From: UBA1930 sp943371535
GTDB taxonomy: Bacteria > Bacteroidota > Bacteroidia > Chitinophagales > Chitinophagaceae
Assembly (NCBI GenBank): GCA_943371535.1
Contig: CALRVE020000007.1
Span: 60,162-124,161 of the forward strand
Direction of reading: 5' to 3'
Length of the DNA: 64,000 nt
Shown one piece after another: positions 35,153 to 43,166 of this stretch. The number at the start of each line of letters is the position of its first letter. Positions within the stretch are counted from its first letter, which is position 1. A program made the position numbers and the translations under genes. The notes beneath the pieces are model-generated. The model was not told where the DNA came from and ran no database searches. It saw only the letters and a program-made list of their open reading frames with translations.

Positions 35153-35839
35153 GTGAAAGCAAGAAACATTATTTTAATTATTCTATGTATCATATTGGCC
35201 GATCAGGCATTAAAATTTTACATTAAACTCAATTACTATACCGGAGAAGAACATAAAGTGCTAGGAGATTGGTTTCGACTACATTTTGTTGAAAATGAAG
35301 GCATGGCTTGGGGCTGGAAATTTGGTGGCGGTTTTGGCAAAATTGCTTTAACGCTGTTTCGTTTAGTAGCAGTTATTTGGGGTACTTTTTTAATCAAAGA
35401 TTTTATCAAAAAACAAATGCACAAAGGTTTTATTATTTGTGCAGGTTTAATTTATGCTGGAGCATTGGGTAATTTAATAGATAGCATGTTTTACGGAGTT
35501 ATTTTCGATATCAGTTACGATGAATTGCATCCCCAATATTTTGGTGTGGTAGCAAAAGCCTTTACCGATCAGCATTATGGAAGCTTTTTACATGGCAAAG
35601 TAGTAGACATGTTTTACTTTCCATTAATGAAAGGCAACTTCCCTACTTGGATGCCATTTTGGGGTGGAGAAGAGTTTGAATTTTTCCGTCCAGTGTTCAA
35701 TATTGCCGATGCTTCAATCTCAGTTGGTGTAATTACCATTTTAATTTTTCAAAATAAATTTTTTAAACAACCAGATGTTGTAAAAACATCTACTATAGAA
35801 ACTAAAACTTTGGTAGACGATAATAATCAGGTGTCTTAA
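35153..35839 (+). CDS. lspA: Lipoprotein signal peptidase (LspA)
   Basis: Inner-membrane aspartic protease that cleaves signal peptides of lipoproteins. The 228-residue protein has four hydrophobic segments and both catalytic aspartates in their motifs: HGKVVDMFYFP and FNIADASISVG. It is longer than the Enterobacterial enzyme (about 165) because of a loop around residues 120-170, as in other Bacteroidota. The start is GTG at 35153; the ATG at 35143 is out of frame and no other Met precedes the first membrane helix. The many lipoproteins in this window are its substrates. Confidence 0.92.
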   Translation: MKARNIILIILCIILADQALKFYIKLNYYTGEEHKVLGDWFRLHFVENEGMAWGWKFGGGFGKIALTLFRLVAVIWGTFLIKDFIKKQMHKGFIICAGLIYAGALGNLIDSMFYGVIFDISYDELHPQYFGVVAKAFTDQHYGSFLHGKVVDMFYFPLMKGNFPTWMPFWGGEEFEFFRPVFNIADASISVGVITILIFQNKFFKQPDVVKTSTIETKTLVDDNNQVS

Positions 35840-35871
35840 AATTTTAAAAACTCATAAACGGATTTTTATTT

Positions 35872-35960
35872 TATGTTACCAACTGTTGCACTACTATCAT
35901 CGTTCTCAGAAAGTTTATCCTGAGCGAAGTCGAAGGACACTCTTCAACGTTCATAACATT
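35872..35960. repeat. Dispersed intergenic repeat, copy B
   Basis: Shares tatgttaccaactgt and cactcttcaac with the segment at 748-804 after fabI, but carries an insertion containing cctgagcgaagtcgaagg, a word related to 19627-19712. Confidence 0.65.
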
Positions 35961-35971
35961 ATTCAGCAATC

Positions 35972-36601
35972 ATGAACAATCAACTCAACTATATAAACTT
36001 TGCAATAGCAGCAACCATTACCGCTGTTGCATCTTTATTGTTGTTTTATTGTTCTTATGCAATTGGTAAAAATGAATTCTTTCTTTTATTGAATAACAAT
36101 TATGGCACAACTGCCGATATATTTTTTACCATCGTTACTTACCTAGGCGATGGAGCAATTTGGGCTGTATTATTATTCGTATTCATTAAATATAGCAAGC
36201 AAAATATTCCTTTACTAATTGCAGCATTTGTTATTTGTACTTTACTAGTTCAGATTTGTAAATACATTATTATTCCAGATGCTTTTAGGCCTATAAAAGC
36301 CATTGAAGCAACACAGCTTATTCATATTGTAAAAGGCATGGAACCACATGAAACAGCTAGTTTTCCATCTGGACATACATCTGCTGCATTTTCATTTTTT
36401 TTAGTAGGCTGTTTATTAATTCATAAAAAATGGATTGTACCAATAGGTTTTATTTATGCCATTTTAGTAGGTTACTCAAGAGTTTATTTAGCACAACATT
36501 TTCCTTTCGATGTTGCAGCAGGTATGTTAGTTGGAATAATTACCGTTTGCTTAGCTATTCTTACTCAACTTTGGTGGAATAGAAGGAAATTAAAGCAGTA
36601 A
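35972..36601 (+). CDS. PAP2-family membrane phosphatase
   Basis: A 209-residue polytopic membrane protein with the three phosphatase motifs of the PAP2/PgpB family: KYIIIPDAFRPIKA (K-x6-RP), FPSGHTSAAFSF (PSGH) and YSRVYLAQHFPFDVAAG (SR-x5-H-x3-D). Substrates of relatives are undecaprenyl diphosphate, phosphatidylglycerol phosphate or lipid A; I cannot choose among them. It is monocistronic, with repeat elements before it. Confidence 0.88.
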   Translation: MNNQLNYINFAIAATITAVASLLLFYCSYAIGKNEFFLLLNNNYGTTADIFFTIVTYLGDGAIWAVLLFVFIKYSKQNIPLLIAAFVICTLLVQICKYIIIPDAFRPIKAIEATQLIHIVKGMEPHETASFPSGHTSAAFSFFLVGCLLIHKKWIVPIGFIYAILVGYSRVYLAQHFPFDVAAGMLVGIITVCLAILTQLWWNRRKLKQ

Positions 36602-36712
36602 AAAGCTTAGCTATTTATTTCAAGATTTATAACCTTTTTTCTCGTTAAAAGCACAAAACAATTTTACTTGTTACAATTTTATTTTCAACTCAAAATTGTT
36701 GCATACAGAACA

Positions 36713-36740
36713 GAAACTTGAAGTGTGCGACGCAACCGAA
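36713..36740 (-). repeat. Dispersed intergenic repeat, gcgtcgcac-type
   Basis: Read on the minus strand, ttgcgtcgcacacttcaag matches gcgtcgcactcttcaac at 788-804 in 15 of 17 aligned positions. Non-coding and richer in G and C than its surroundings. Confidence 0.6.
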
Positions 36741-36767
36741 GCTCCATTGGAATGCGATAGTTTGTTA

Positions 36768-36823
36768 CAAAAAAATCATCAACACTATTTACAAGTAAAC
36801 ACTCGTTGAATAATGTTGATGAT
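36768..36823 (-). terminator. Terminator of the AmpG-NAGPA operon
   Basis: Stem of 10 bp, atcatcaaca with tgttgatgat, and a long loop; on the minus strand it runs into seven T residues. It lies 20 bp beyond the last gene. Confidence 0.75.
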
Positions 36824-36843
36824 AAAAAAACTAAAATGTTCTA

Positions 36844-37863
36844 CTAAGACTTACGCTTTATTACCACTGCACTTACAACACTCCTCTCTGTTCCACTATC
36901 ACTAGGACGAACAGTCCTGTTACCAGCCACAACCATTGACGTAGATCCACCACCATCTAAATTAATTGCATCGGTACAACTCAATGCTTTTAACATGGCA
37001 GCAAGGTTTGCTAAGTTAATTCCATTGTTAGGAGGATTTCCACCTTCAACTGCAAGCAATACAATAATTCCATTGGCATTATAACCAATTGCAGATCTTG
37101 CTCTTGCACTAGCATTATCTATTACAATCAATTCTTCAGCATCTGTTATATTAATCGTATTATTTCTTATAAGCATTGGAGAACCTCCAATGGCACTCAC
37201 TGTATTCCAAATAGTTCCACCTGTAGGGAAAGTTGCAGTAGGCACAGCTTGTGGAGCAGTGTTAATTAAGTTAGGACTAGGTGCTGGGTAACTATAAATT
37301 AAATCATTTCCAGTACCTACGTTATAAATCCAACCAACAGAAGGTGCACCAGTTGACGAAATTCCAAACGCAGCTCTTGTAGGAAAATAAGAAGTATTTG
37401 AACCATTAAATACTCTAGTTAATGCTTTAATATTTGCAGATGAAACAACATTATTATGCTTCACTAAACTAAATGATTGTCCACTACCAAAGAAACCACC
37501 ATTTATACATGCATACACGGTATTGGTAGCAGCTTCTTCCGTAGAAAATGCTGTAGGTGTTCTACCAGCGGTATTCATAACAGGCTTAAATTCTATTGCA
37601 GTATTTCTACTATCAAAGGCAACACAAAAAGCTTTGGTTTGTGCACCTAAAAAAACACTATCAAATGAATATACTTGAACACTAGAAGGAAATCCGGCTG
37701 AAAAAGTTGTATTTAATTTCCAACCTGGTGGCAAACTAATTAAAGATGTTACAACACCTGGGGTTACTGGGATAATGGTTGTAACTTCTGTTTTCTTTTT
37801 ACAAGATATAATTGTTGCAAAAAGCAATAACACTAAACTAGTTTTCAAAAGACTACTTTTCAT
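36844..37863 (-). CDS. NAGPA-type phosphodiester glycosidase lipoprotein
   Basis: A 339-residue lipoprotein (lipobox around TIISCKKK) with a NAGPA domain (PF09992), the family of the enzyme that removes GlcNAc from GlcNAc-1-phospho-6-mannose. Visible motifs: INGGFFGSG near residue 115, an AVEGGNPPNNGINLANLA helix and DAINLDGGGSTSMVV near 300. In bacteria the family is thought to cut phosphodiester-linked amino sugars of wall or exopolymers. It is the last gene of a five-gene operon with a GHL10 glycosidase, DUF4434, an SGNH esterase and an AmpG-like transporter. Confidence 0.85.
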   Translation of the reverse strand: MKSSLLKTSLVLLLFATIISCKKKTEVTTIIPVTPGVVTSLISLPPGWKLNTTFSAGFPSSVQVYSFDSVFLGAQTKAFCVAFDSRNTAIEFKPVMNTAGRTPTAFSTEEAATNTVYACINGGFFGSGQSFSLVKHNNVVSSANIKALTRVFNGSNTSYFPTRAAFGISSTGAPSVGWIYNVGTGNDLIYSYPAPSPNLINTAPQAVPTATFPTGGTIWNTVSAIGGSPMLIRNNTINITDAEELIVIDNASARARSAIGYNANGIIVLLAVEGGNPPNNGINLANLAAMLKALSCTDAINLDGGGSTSMVVAGNRTVRPSDSGTERSVVSAVVIKRKS

Positions 37864-37868
37864 ACTGA

Positions 37869-38954
37869 TTAATTTTTATATAATTGATTGATTTTTTTAA
37901 GTGATTCATAATAAAAAAAACATTCTCCATTAAACCCTAACTTTCTATTCAATTGAATTTTTTGTTGCAACAATTCATCTTTAATTAAATATCCATCGCC
38001 CAAAGAAGTTAATACGCCAGGAAAAACTCTTTTCATTTGTTCAGGAGTCAATTGAGATTTCAGTTCGTGCAAAACTTTCTCATATCCTTTTAAATCATAC
38101 CGATAACACTGTGGTATAATATAATCGGCATAACCCTCTTTCATCCAAGTTGGCCAATCTTGTAAGTACTGTTCTTTACTCCAAGGGTAAATACTCGGCG
38201 ACCATGAAACAATACAATTGGATCTATTCTTCTTAACCAAGTTGTATAAATTTTTTCCAAACAAACTCAATTGATTGGCTTTCCATTGTAGCCACTTGGA
38301 TTCTCTGCAATCACTAGGAGCATCAACTCCTGTTTCTTTTTTATACAGTGCCATTGTATAAGCATCATAACCACCTTCAGCTGGCATTGCAGGTAATCTA
38401 TCATCGCCTTGAATGCCATCAAACTTATATTTAGTAATGGTTTCAAGTACTAGTTTATTCATAAAACTTTGCACTTCAGGATGCATCGCATTCCACCAGT
38501 AAAAACCATTTTTTTGTAAAGGCTTTTGTTGCACATCTTTTCCAATCCAATGCTTGTATTTATTTAGCCATACAGAATTACTATCTTTATAAGCATACGA
38601 AAATCCAAACTCAAACCAAGCATGCACCAATAAACCTTGCTCATGTGCTTCTTTAACAATACTTGCAATAGGATCAAAACCCTTGTAAACAGTATCTTGC
38701 TTTATACCAATATAAGATTCAACCACTTCACTTGGATACATGGTTACACCTCCATTCCAAACCACTACAAATAGGTTATTCATACCTTGTTGCTTACACA
38801 ACGCAACGGTTTCTTTAATATTTTTTTCACTCAATAAAGCATCACTTGCCACATTGGTAATCCATGTACCTTTTAAAGCAGTAATTTTTTGTTGTGCTTT
38901 GCAAGAACAAGTAAACAGAATAATAGAAAGTAAATAACTACTGATTTTTTTCAT
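37869..38954 (-). CDS. GHL10-type glycoside hydrolase-like lipoprotein
   Basis: A 361-residue exported protein (signal ending CSCKAQ, likely lipoprotein) with a TIM-barrel domain of the GHL10/YngK type (PF02638). Conserved stretches: KGTWITNV at the first strand, NNLFVVVWNGG, VHAWFEFGFS, DGIQGDDRLP with paired Asp residues as likely catalytic site, and YIIPQCYRYD. Its paralogue is encoded divergently at 41974. Activity of this family is poorly defined; muramyl or amino-sugar polymers are suggested for relatives. It overlaps the previous gene by one base. Confidence 0.85.
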   Translation of the reverse strand: MKKISSYLLSIILFTCSCKAQQKITALKGTWITNVASDALLSEKNIKETVALCKQQGMNNLFVVVWNGGVTMYPSEVVESYIGIKQDTVYKGFDPIASIVKEAHEQGLLVHAWFEFGFSYAYKDSNSVWLNKYKHWIGKDVQQKPLQKNGFYWWNAMHPEVQSFMNKLVLETITKYKFDGIQGDDRLPAMPAEGGYDAYTMALYKKETGVDAPSDCRESKWLQWKANQLSLFGKNLYNLVKKNRSNCIVSWSPSIYPWSKEQYLQDWPTWMKEGYADYIIPQCYRYDLKGYEKVLHELKSQLTPEQMKRVFPGVLTSLGDGYLIKDELLQQKIQLNRKLGFNGECFFYYESLKKINQLYKN

Positions 38955-39889
38955 TAGGCTAATTGATTTTTATATTCTACATATCTATTGTACAAATGAT
39001 GAGCTTGTATGTAAGCAGATTGTGGGCTCATAAAATGAGAAAACTCAAATGTGATGGCTTTATCATAACCTGCATTTCTTGCAGCATCTAATTTTAATTT
39101 CAGTTTTTCAAACTTAATGGGCAAGAATTTAATGGGCATATCTCTATCAAAACTTTCAGCGTTGGTCCAACATTGCATACCATATTTATTAGCTAGTTGT
39201 TTATTAATACGAAAGAAATCTTCTAGCTCATGGTATTCAATATGTCCATCTTGAAAAGCAACAGCATCAACAGCACCTTGAATACCACTAAAAATTTCAT
39301 TCCATTCTGTCTCATGTTCTTGCAAACTAACAGCATCGGATTTTGTAATTTTCCCAGATGCTGCCATCACTGCTTTTTTACCATCAATCCATGGAGAAAT
39401 AAACGTAGGCAAATGATTACTTACCAATTTACATTGTGTACCTAAAGCTTTAAAAGCTTCTATTGCACCTTTTGTTTTACGGCTAATTTCCATGCTTAAA
39501 TACCAACCTTTAAACGATGGGTGATGACCATATTGTTGCCATACTTCATCTATCACAAAACGATTGGTATCAATTTCAGGAGTCATATCGCCAGTATCCC
39601 AATATTCACCACTATCGTATAATCCAAAATAGAAATTCATGTTGTATTTATCGGCTAACGATAAATACAATTCTACTAAATCAATTGGCGGATTATAACA
39701 ACCCTTTTGGTGAATTAAATATTTAGATGGATAAGTGATGAATTTTCTATACCCACTTCTAATTAAAATAACAGTATCAATACCTGCTGCTTGCATGTGC
39801 TGAAAATCTTGTTCCCACTCTTTTGCACCCCAATTTTGATGGGGAATATCATGACTAATTTCATCTATAAATGTTCCAGTAATAAGCAT
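38954..39889 (-). CDS. DUF4434 TIM-barrel protein
   Basis: A 311-residue protein resembling DUF4434 (PF14488), a putative glycosidase fold related to the GH-A barrels. Visible: MLITGTFIDEISHDIPHQNWG at the start, WYLSMEIS and FQDGHIEYHELEDFF with acidic residues at strand ends, and TFEFSHFMSP. Unlike its operon partners it has no signal peptide, so it should act in the cytoplasm on imported oligosaccharides. It overlaps the downstream GHL10 gene in a TAATG and follows the SGNH esterase by 11 bp. Confidence 0.78.
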   Translation of the reverse strand: MLITGTFIDEISHDIPHQNWGAKEWEQDFQHMQAAGIDTVILIRSGYRKFITYPSKYLIHQKGCYNPPIDLVELYLSLADKYNMNFYFGLYDSGEYWDTGDMTPEIDTNRFVIDEVWQQYGHHPSFKGWYLSMEISRKTKGAIEAFKALGTQCKLVSNHLPTFISPWIDGKKAVMAASGKITKSDAVSLQEHETEWNEIFSGIQGAVDAVAFQDGHIEYHELEDFFRINKQLANKYGMQCWTNAESFDRDMPIKFLPIKFEKLKLKLDAARNAGYDKAITFEFSHFMSPQSAYIQAHHLYNRYVEYKNQLA

Positions 39890-39900
39890 AATAAAAAATC

Positions 39901-40584
39901 TTATTTCATTAGTTTATTTTCAATTAAAATATTCTTCCAGTGCATATAACCATACCCATTTAAATGCAAACCATCGTTGGTAAATTCAGCTTTGAGTCTT
40001 TTTTGTTCATCTAAAAACAAAGGATATAAGTTTAGAAAAGTAATATTTTCTGATGCACAAATTTTTGCTAATTCAGCATTTACAAATTCAATATGCTGTG
40101 TTTTATTTTGATGATTTTTAAATTGTGTAAATGAATTATTTGTTGGCAAAATACTTTGAACAATAAGTGTTGTTTTACTGCTTTGTGTACGTATTGTTTG
40201 TATAATTTTTTTATAGTTGCCAAGAATAATTGAATCTGGAATGTTTCTAGCAATATCATTAATACCAATCATAATAAAAACTTTTGCTGGCTTAGATTCA
40301 AGTACTTCATCTAAACGAGCAAGTACACCAAATGTATTATCGCTGCTAATACCTCTGTTTTTTACATTTTTATTTTGAAAAATTTCAACCCATTCACCAA
40401 TATCGGTAATACTATTTCCTAAAAAAATAACTTCATTTTTAGTGTTCGGTAATAATCTAAATAAAGTTGTTTTTTGTTCGTAATAAGTGCCTTTGTAACT
40501 ACTATCATAAGTAGTTGATTGAGCATTACCTAAGTAAACACACATTGATAAAATTACAATTAATAGAAGATTATTTTTAAGCAT
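39901..40584 (-). CDS. SGNH/GDSL-family esterase, exported
   Basis: A 227-residue hydrolase with a signal peptide (LLLIVILSMCVYLGNAQ). The SGNH blocks are all present: FLGNSITDIGEW (Ser), NRGISSDNT (Gly), MIGINDIAR (Asn) and NDGLHLNGYGY (Asp and His). It probably removes acetyl or other acyl groups from sugars in the periplasm, which fits a glycan operon. I start at MLKNN (40584), 7 bp after the transporter stop; an in-frame Met at 40608 would overlap that gene. Confidence 0.88.
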   Translation of the reverse strand: MLKNNLLLIVILSMCVYLGNAQSTTYDSSYKGTYYEQKTTLFRLLPNTKNEVIFLGNSITDIGEWVEIFQNKNVKNRGISSDNTFGVLARLDEVLESKPAKVFIMIGINDIARNIPDSIILGNYKKIIQTIRTQSSKTTLIVQSILPTNNSFTQFKNHQNKTQHIEFVNAELAKICASENITFLNLYPLFLDEQKRLKAEFTNDGLHLNGYGYMHWKNILIENKLMK

Positions 40585-40591
40585 AAAAAAA

Positions 40592-41869
40592 TTAGTTTTC
40601 TTTTTCATATGGTTTTAAGGGTACTAACCAAGTAATTAAAAATGCTGGAATTGTGGCAATCAATACCCAAAGAAAAAAATCTTTGTAACCTAAAAAATCA
40701 CTTACCAATCCACTAACCATAGAGGCAACTGTATAACCTAAATAAGTTAATGAGCTACCAAATGCATAATGTGCCATTTGATATTTACCAGGAGCAATTT
40801 GTTGCATAATAAATATAATAATACCAATAAAGCCAAACCCATAACCAAAATGTTCAATTGCAACTGCACTCCCAATAAGCCAAAGACTTTCTGTTTGTGT
40901 AATTGCTAAATAAGCATAAGATGCAAAAGGCAAATTAAAGCAAGCACAAAGCAGCAATAACGTTTTTCTATTTAAGCCTTTGCTCGACACAAAATATCCT
41001 GCTGCTAAAGAGCCCAATACAAAAGCAATTGTGCCAAAAATTCCAGTAAGCATTCCTAAGGTTGATTCTTGTAAACCTAAACCACCAACAGACCTTTCAG
41101 CCTTAAAAAATAAAGGCATTATTTTTATTGCTTGTCCTTCTGCAAAACGATACAACATAATAAACAAAATACCTTGCCAAATGTATTTTTTTTGAAAGAA
41201 ACTAATAATTACATCTTTTAAAGTAAGCCAAACATCGGCTGCACTTTGTACAGTCGTTTGGTTTGCAGTTGATGGCAAAAATTTTCTATTGTACAACCCA
41301 AGTAATAACATTACAGCTGCATAAATTGCCATAACAATTGCCCATGCATGTGTATTGCCTAAAATGGGTATTAACATACCTGCTAAAAAAATCATTCCAC
41401 CATTTGAAAACAGTTTTGCAAAATTGTAAAATGTACCTTGCCAACCCACATACTCAGCTTGTTGTTTAGCTGTTAACTCTTGTAAGTATAAACCATCTGC
41501 AGCAATATCTTGTGTTGCACCAAAAAATGCAGTTAATAAAAACAATACAACTGAAATACCAAAAAAATGATCTGTGTACATAGATGCCACAGAAAGAGCA
41601 AACAATAATCCGCAAATAATTTGTGAAATATAGATGTAGAATTTCTTTGTTTTATAAAGCTCCATAAATGGACCCCAAATGGGCTTAAAACTCCATGGTA
41701 AAATAATGATACCTGTCCAAAAAGCAATTTGAGTATCAGAAAAACCCATATTTTTATACATCAATGAAACTACCGTTCCACCTAAAACTAAATTGGGTAA
41801 ACCCATAGCAAACCAAGTAGTAGGAATCCAAGTAATTGGATGTTTTTTGTTGTCTTTTTCAGTTGGCAC
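40592..41869 (-). CDS. MFS transporter, AmpG-like
   Basis: A 425-residue 12-helix inner-membrane transporter. The segment FFGATQDIAADGLYLQEL near residue 120 and the overall pattern (AFWTGIIILPWSFKPIWGP) resemble AmpG, the muropeptide permease, and related sugar carriers. It opens the five-gene leftward operon of exported glycan hydrolases, so it should bring their products into the cytoplasm. Exact substrate is unknown; amino-sugar di- or monosaccharides are likely. It shares a 104-bp spacer with the divergent GHL10 gene. Confidence 0.85.
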   Translation of the reverse strand: MPTEKDNKKHPITWIPTTWFAMGLPNLVLGGTVVSLMYKNMGFSDTQIAFWTGIIILPWSFKPIWGPFMELYKTKKFYIYISQIICGLLFALSVASMYTDHFFGISVVLFLLTAFFGATQDIAADGLYLQELTAKQQAEYVGWQGTFYNFAKLFSNGGMIFLAGMLIPILGNTHAWAIVMAIYAAVMLLLGLYNRKFLPSTANQTTVQSAADVWLTLKDVIISFFQKKYIWQGILFIMLYRFAEGQAIKIMPLFFKAERSVGGLGLQESTLGMLTGIFGTIAFVLGSLAAGYFVSSKGLNRKTLLLLCACFNLPFASYAYLAITQTESLWLIGSAVAIEHFGYGFGFIGIIIFIMQQIAPGKYQMAHYAFGSSLTYLGYTVASMVSGLVSDFLGYKDFFLWVLIATIPAFLITWLVPLKPYEKEN

Positions 41870-41973
41870 AATCGACAGATTTGTTTTAAAAAGTGAAAGT
41901 TAATAAAAATTTTTATAAACAATTGGCAAATTATTAATTTTATTATTTAAGTTCGTGTACCATAATTTAAATC

Positions 41974-43152
41974 ATGAAACGATTGCTACAATTAACTTTA
42001 AAAATCACTACTCTAAGTGTATTCCTAGCTACAACAATTAGCTGCAAAAAAAAATCAGGTTTACCCGATGGTGCAGGCAGTGGCGGAGGAGGCATAGTAA
42101 TTCCCCCACCAGTTTGGGATTCTACTGCTTTAAGAGGTGTATGGATAACTACAGCAGCTAGCAACGCATTAGACAGTAGAGCCAATATTAAACAAGCTGT
42201 ATTAAATTGTAAAACTGCACATATTAATAACATTTTTATGGTGGTTTATAATAATGGAAGAACTTGTTATCCGAGTACCATTATGAACAACCTAATTGGT
42301 GTGCCAATTATGGAACGCTTTGCTGGAAGAGATCCATTACAAGAAATCATAGAAGAAGCACATGCTGTAAATATTAAAGTGCATGCTTGGTTTGAATATG
42401 GTTTTTCTTCTTCTTTCTCTGCAAATGGCGGATTAATTGTACAAGCAAAACCTAATTGGGCTGCAAGAACATCGAGTGGTGCATTAGTAGTTAAAAATGG
42501 TTTCGATTGGTTAAATGCATTTGACCCAGAAGTCCAAAATTTTATGATCAGCTTATTTAAAGAAGTTACTACAAAGTATAATGTAGATGGTTTACAAGGC
42601 GATGATCGTTTACCTGCTGTTCCTTCAACTGCTGGTTACGAAACTTATACAGTTAATTTATACAAATCTGAAAATGGTGGTGCTAACCCTCCTACCAATC
42701 ACATGCAAAGCGATTGGATAAATTGGAGAGCCAAAAAATTAAATGCTTTTCTAAAAAAGTTAAGAACAGAAGTAAAAGCTCTTAAACCTGCTATTCAATT
42801 AACCATGAGCCCAAGCGTACACCCATGGGCGAAAGATGAATATTTACAAGATTGGCCAACATGGGTTGATAGTGGTTATGTAGATGCTATTATGCCACAA
42901 TGTTATCGCTATGATATTACTGCTTACAACTCAACTGTGGCTCAGCAAAAATCATTTTACAGAAATCCTTCAGTACCATTTTATCCTGGTGTAATATTAA
43001 AATCAGGATCGACATTAGTTAGTGACCCGTATTTAAGACAAATGATACAAACGAACAGAGCCAATGGTTTTAAAGGTGAATGTTTCTTCTTCTATGAAGG
43101 AATAAAAGACAAACTAATTTTCTTTCAGAGTCAATACCCTTATATTAAATAG
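41974..43152 (+). CDS. GHL10-type glycoside hydrolase-like lipoprotein, second copy
   Basis: A 392-residue lipoprotein (lipobox TTISCKKKSG, then a Gly/Pro-rich linker to about residue 48) with the same GHL10 barrel as the gene at 37869: RGVWITTAAS, NNIFMVVYNNG, VHAWFEYGFS, DGLQGDDRLPAVP, AIMPQCYRYDI. The two proteins are clearly paralogous along their whole catalytic domain. It is followed 14 bp later by the GH92 gene, with which it forms a rightward operon. Having both paralogues in one locus suggests related but non-identical bonds. Confidence 0.85.
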   Translation: MKRLLQLTLKITTLSVFLATTISCKKKSGLPDGAGSGGGGIVIPPPVWDSTALRGVWITTAASNALDSRANIKQAVLNCKTAHINNIFMVVYNNGRTCYPSTIMNNLIGVPIMERFAGRDPLQEIIEEAHAVNIKVHAWFEYGFSSSFSANGGLIVQAKPNWAARTSSGALVVKNGFDWLNAFDPEVQNFMISLFKEVTTKYNVDGLQGDDRLPAVPSTAGYETYTVNLYKSENGGANPPTNHMQSDWINWRAKKLNAFLKKLRTEVKALKPAIQLTMSPSVHPWAKDEYLQDWPTWVDSGYVDAIMPQCYRYDITAYNSTVAQQKSFYRNPSVPFYPGVILKSGSTLVSDPYLRQMIQTNRANGFKGECFFFYEGIKDKLIFFQSQYPYIK

Positions 43153-43166
43153 ATATTAATATTTAT

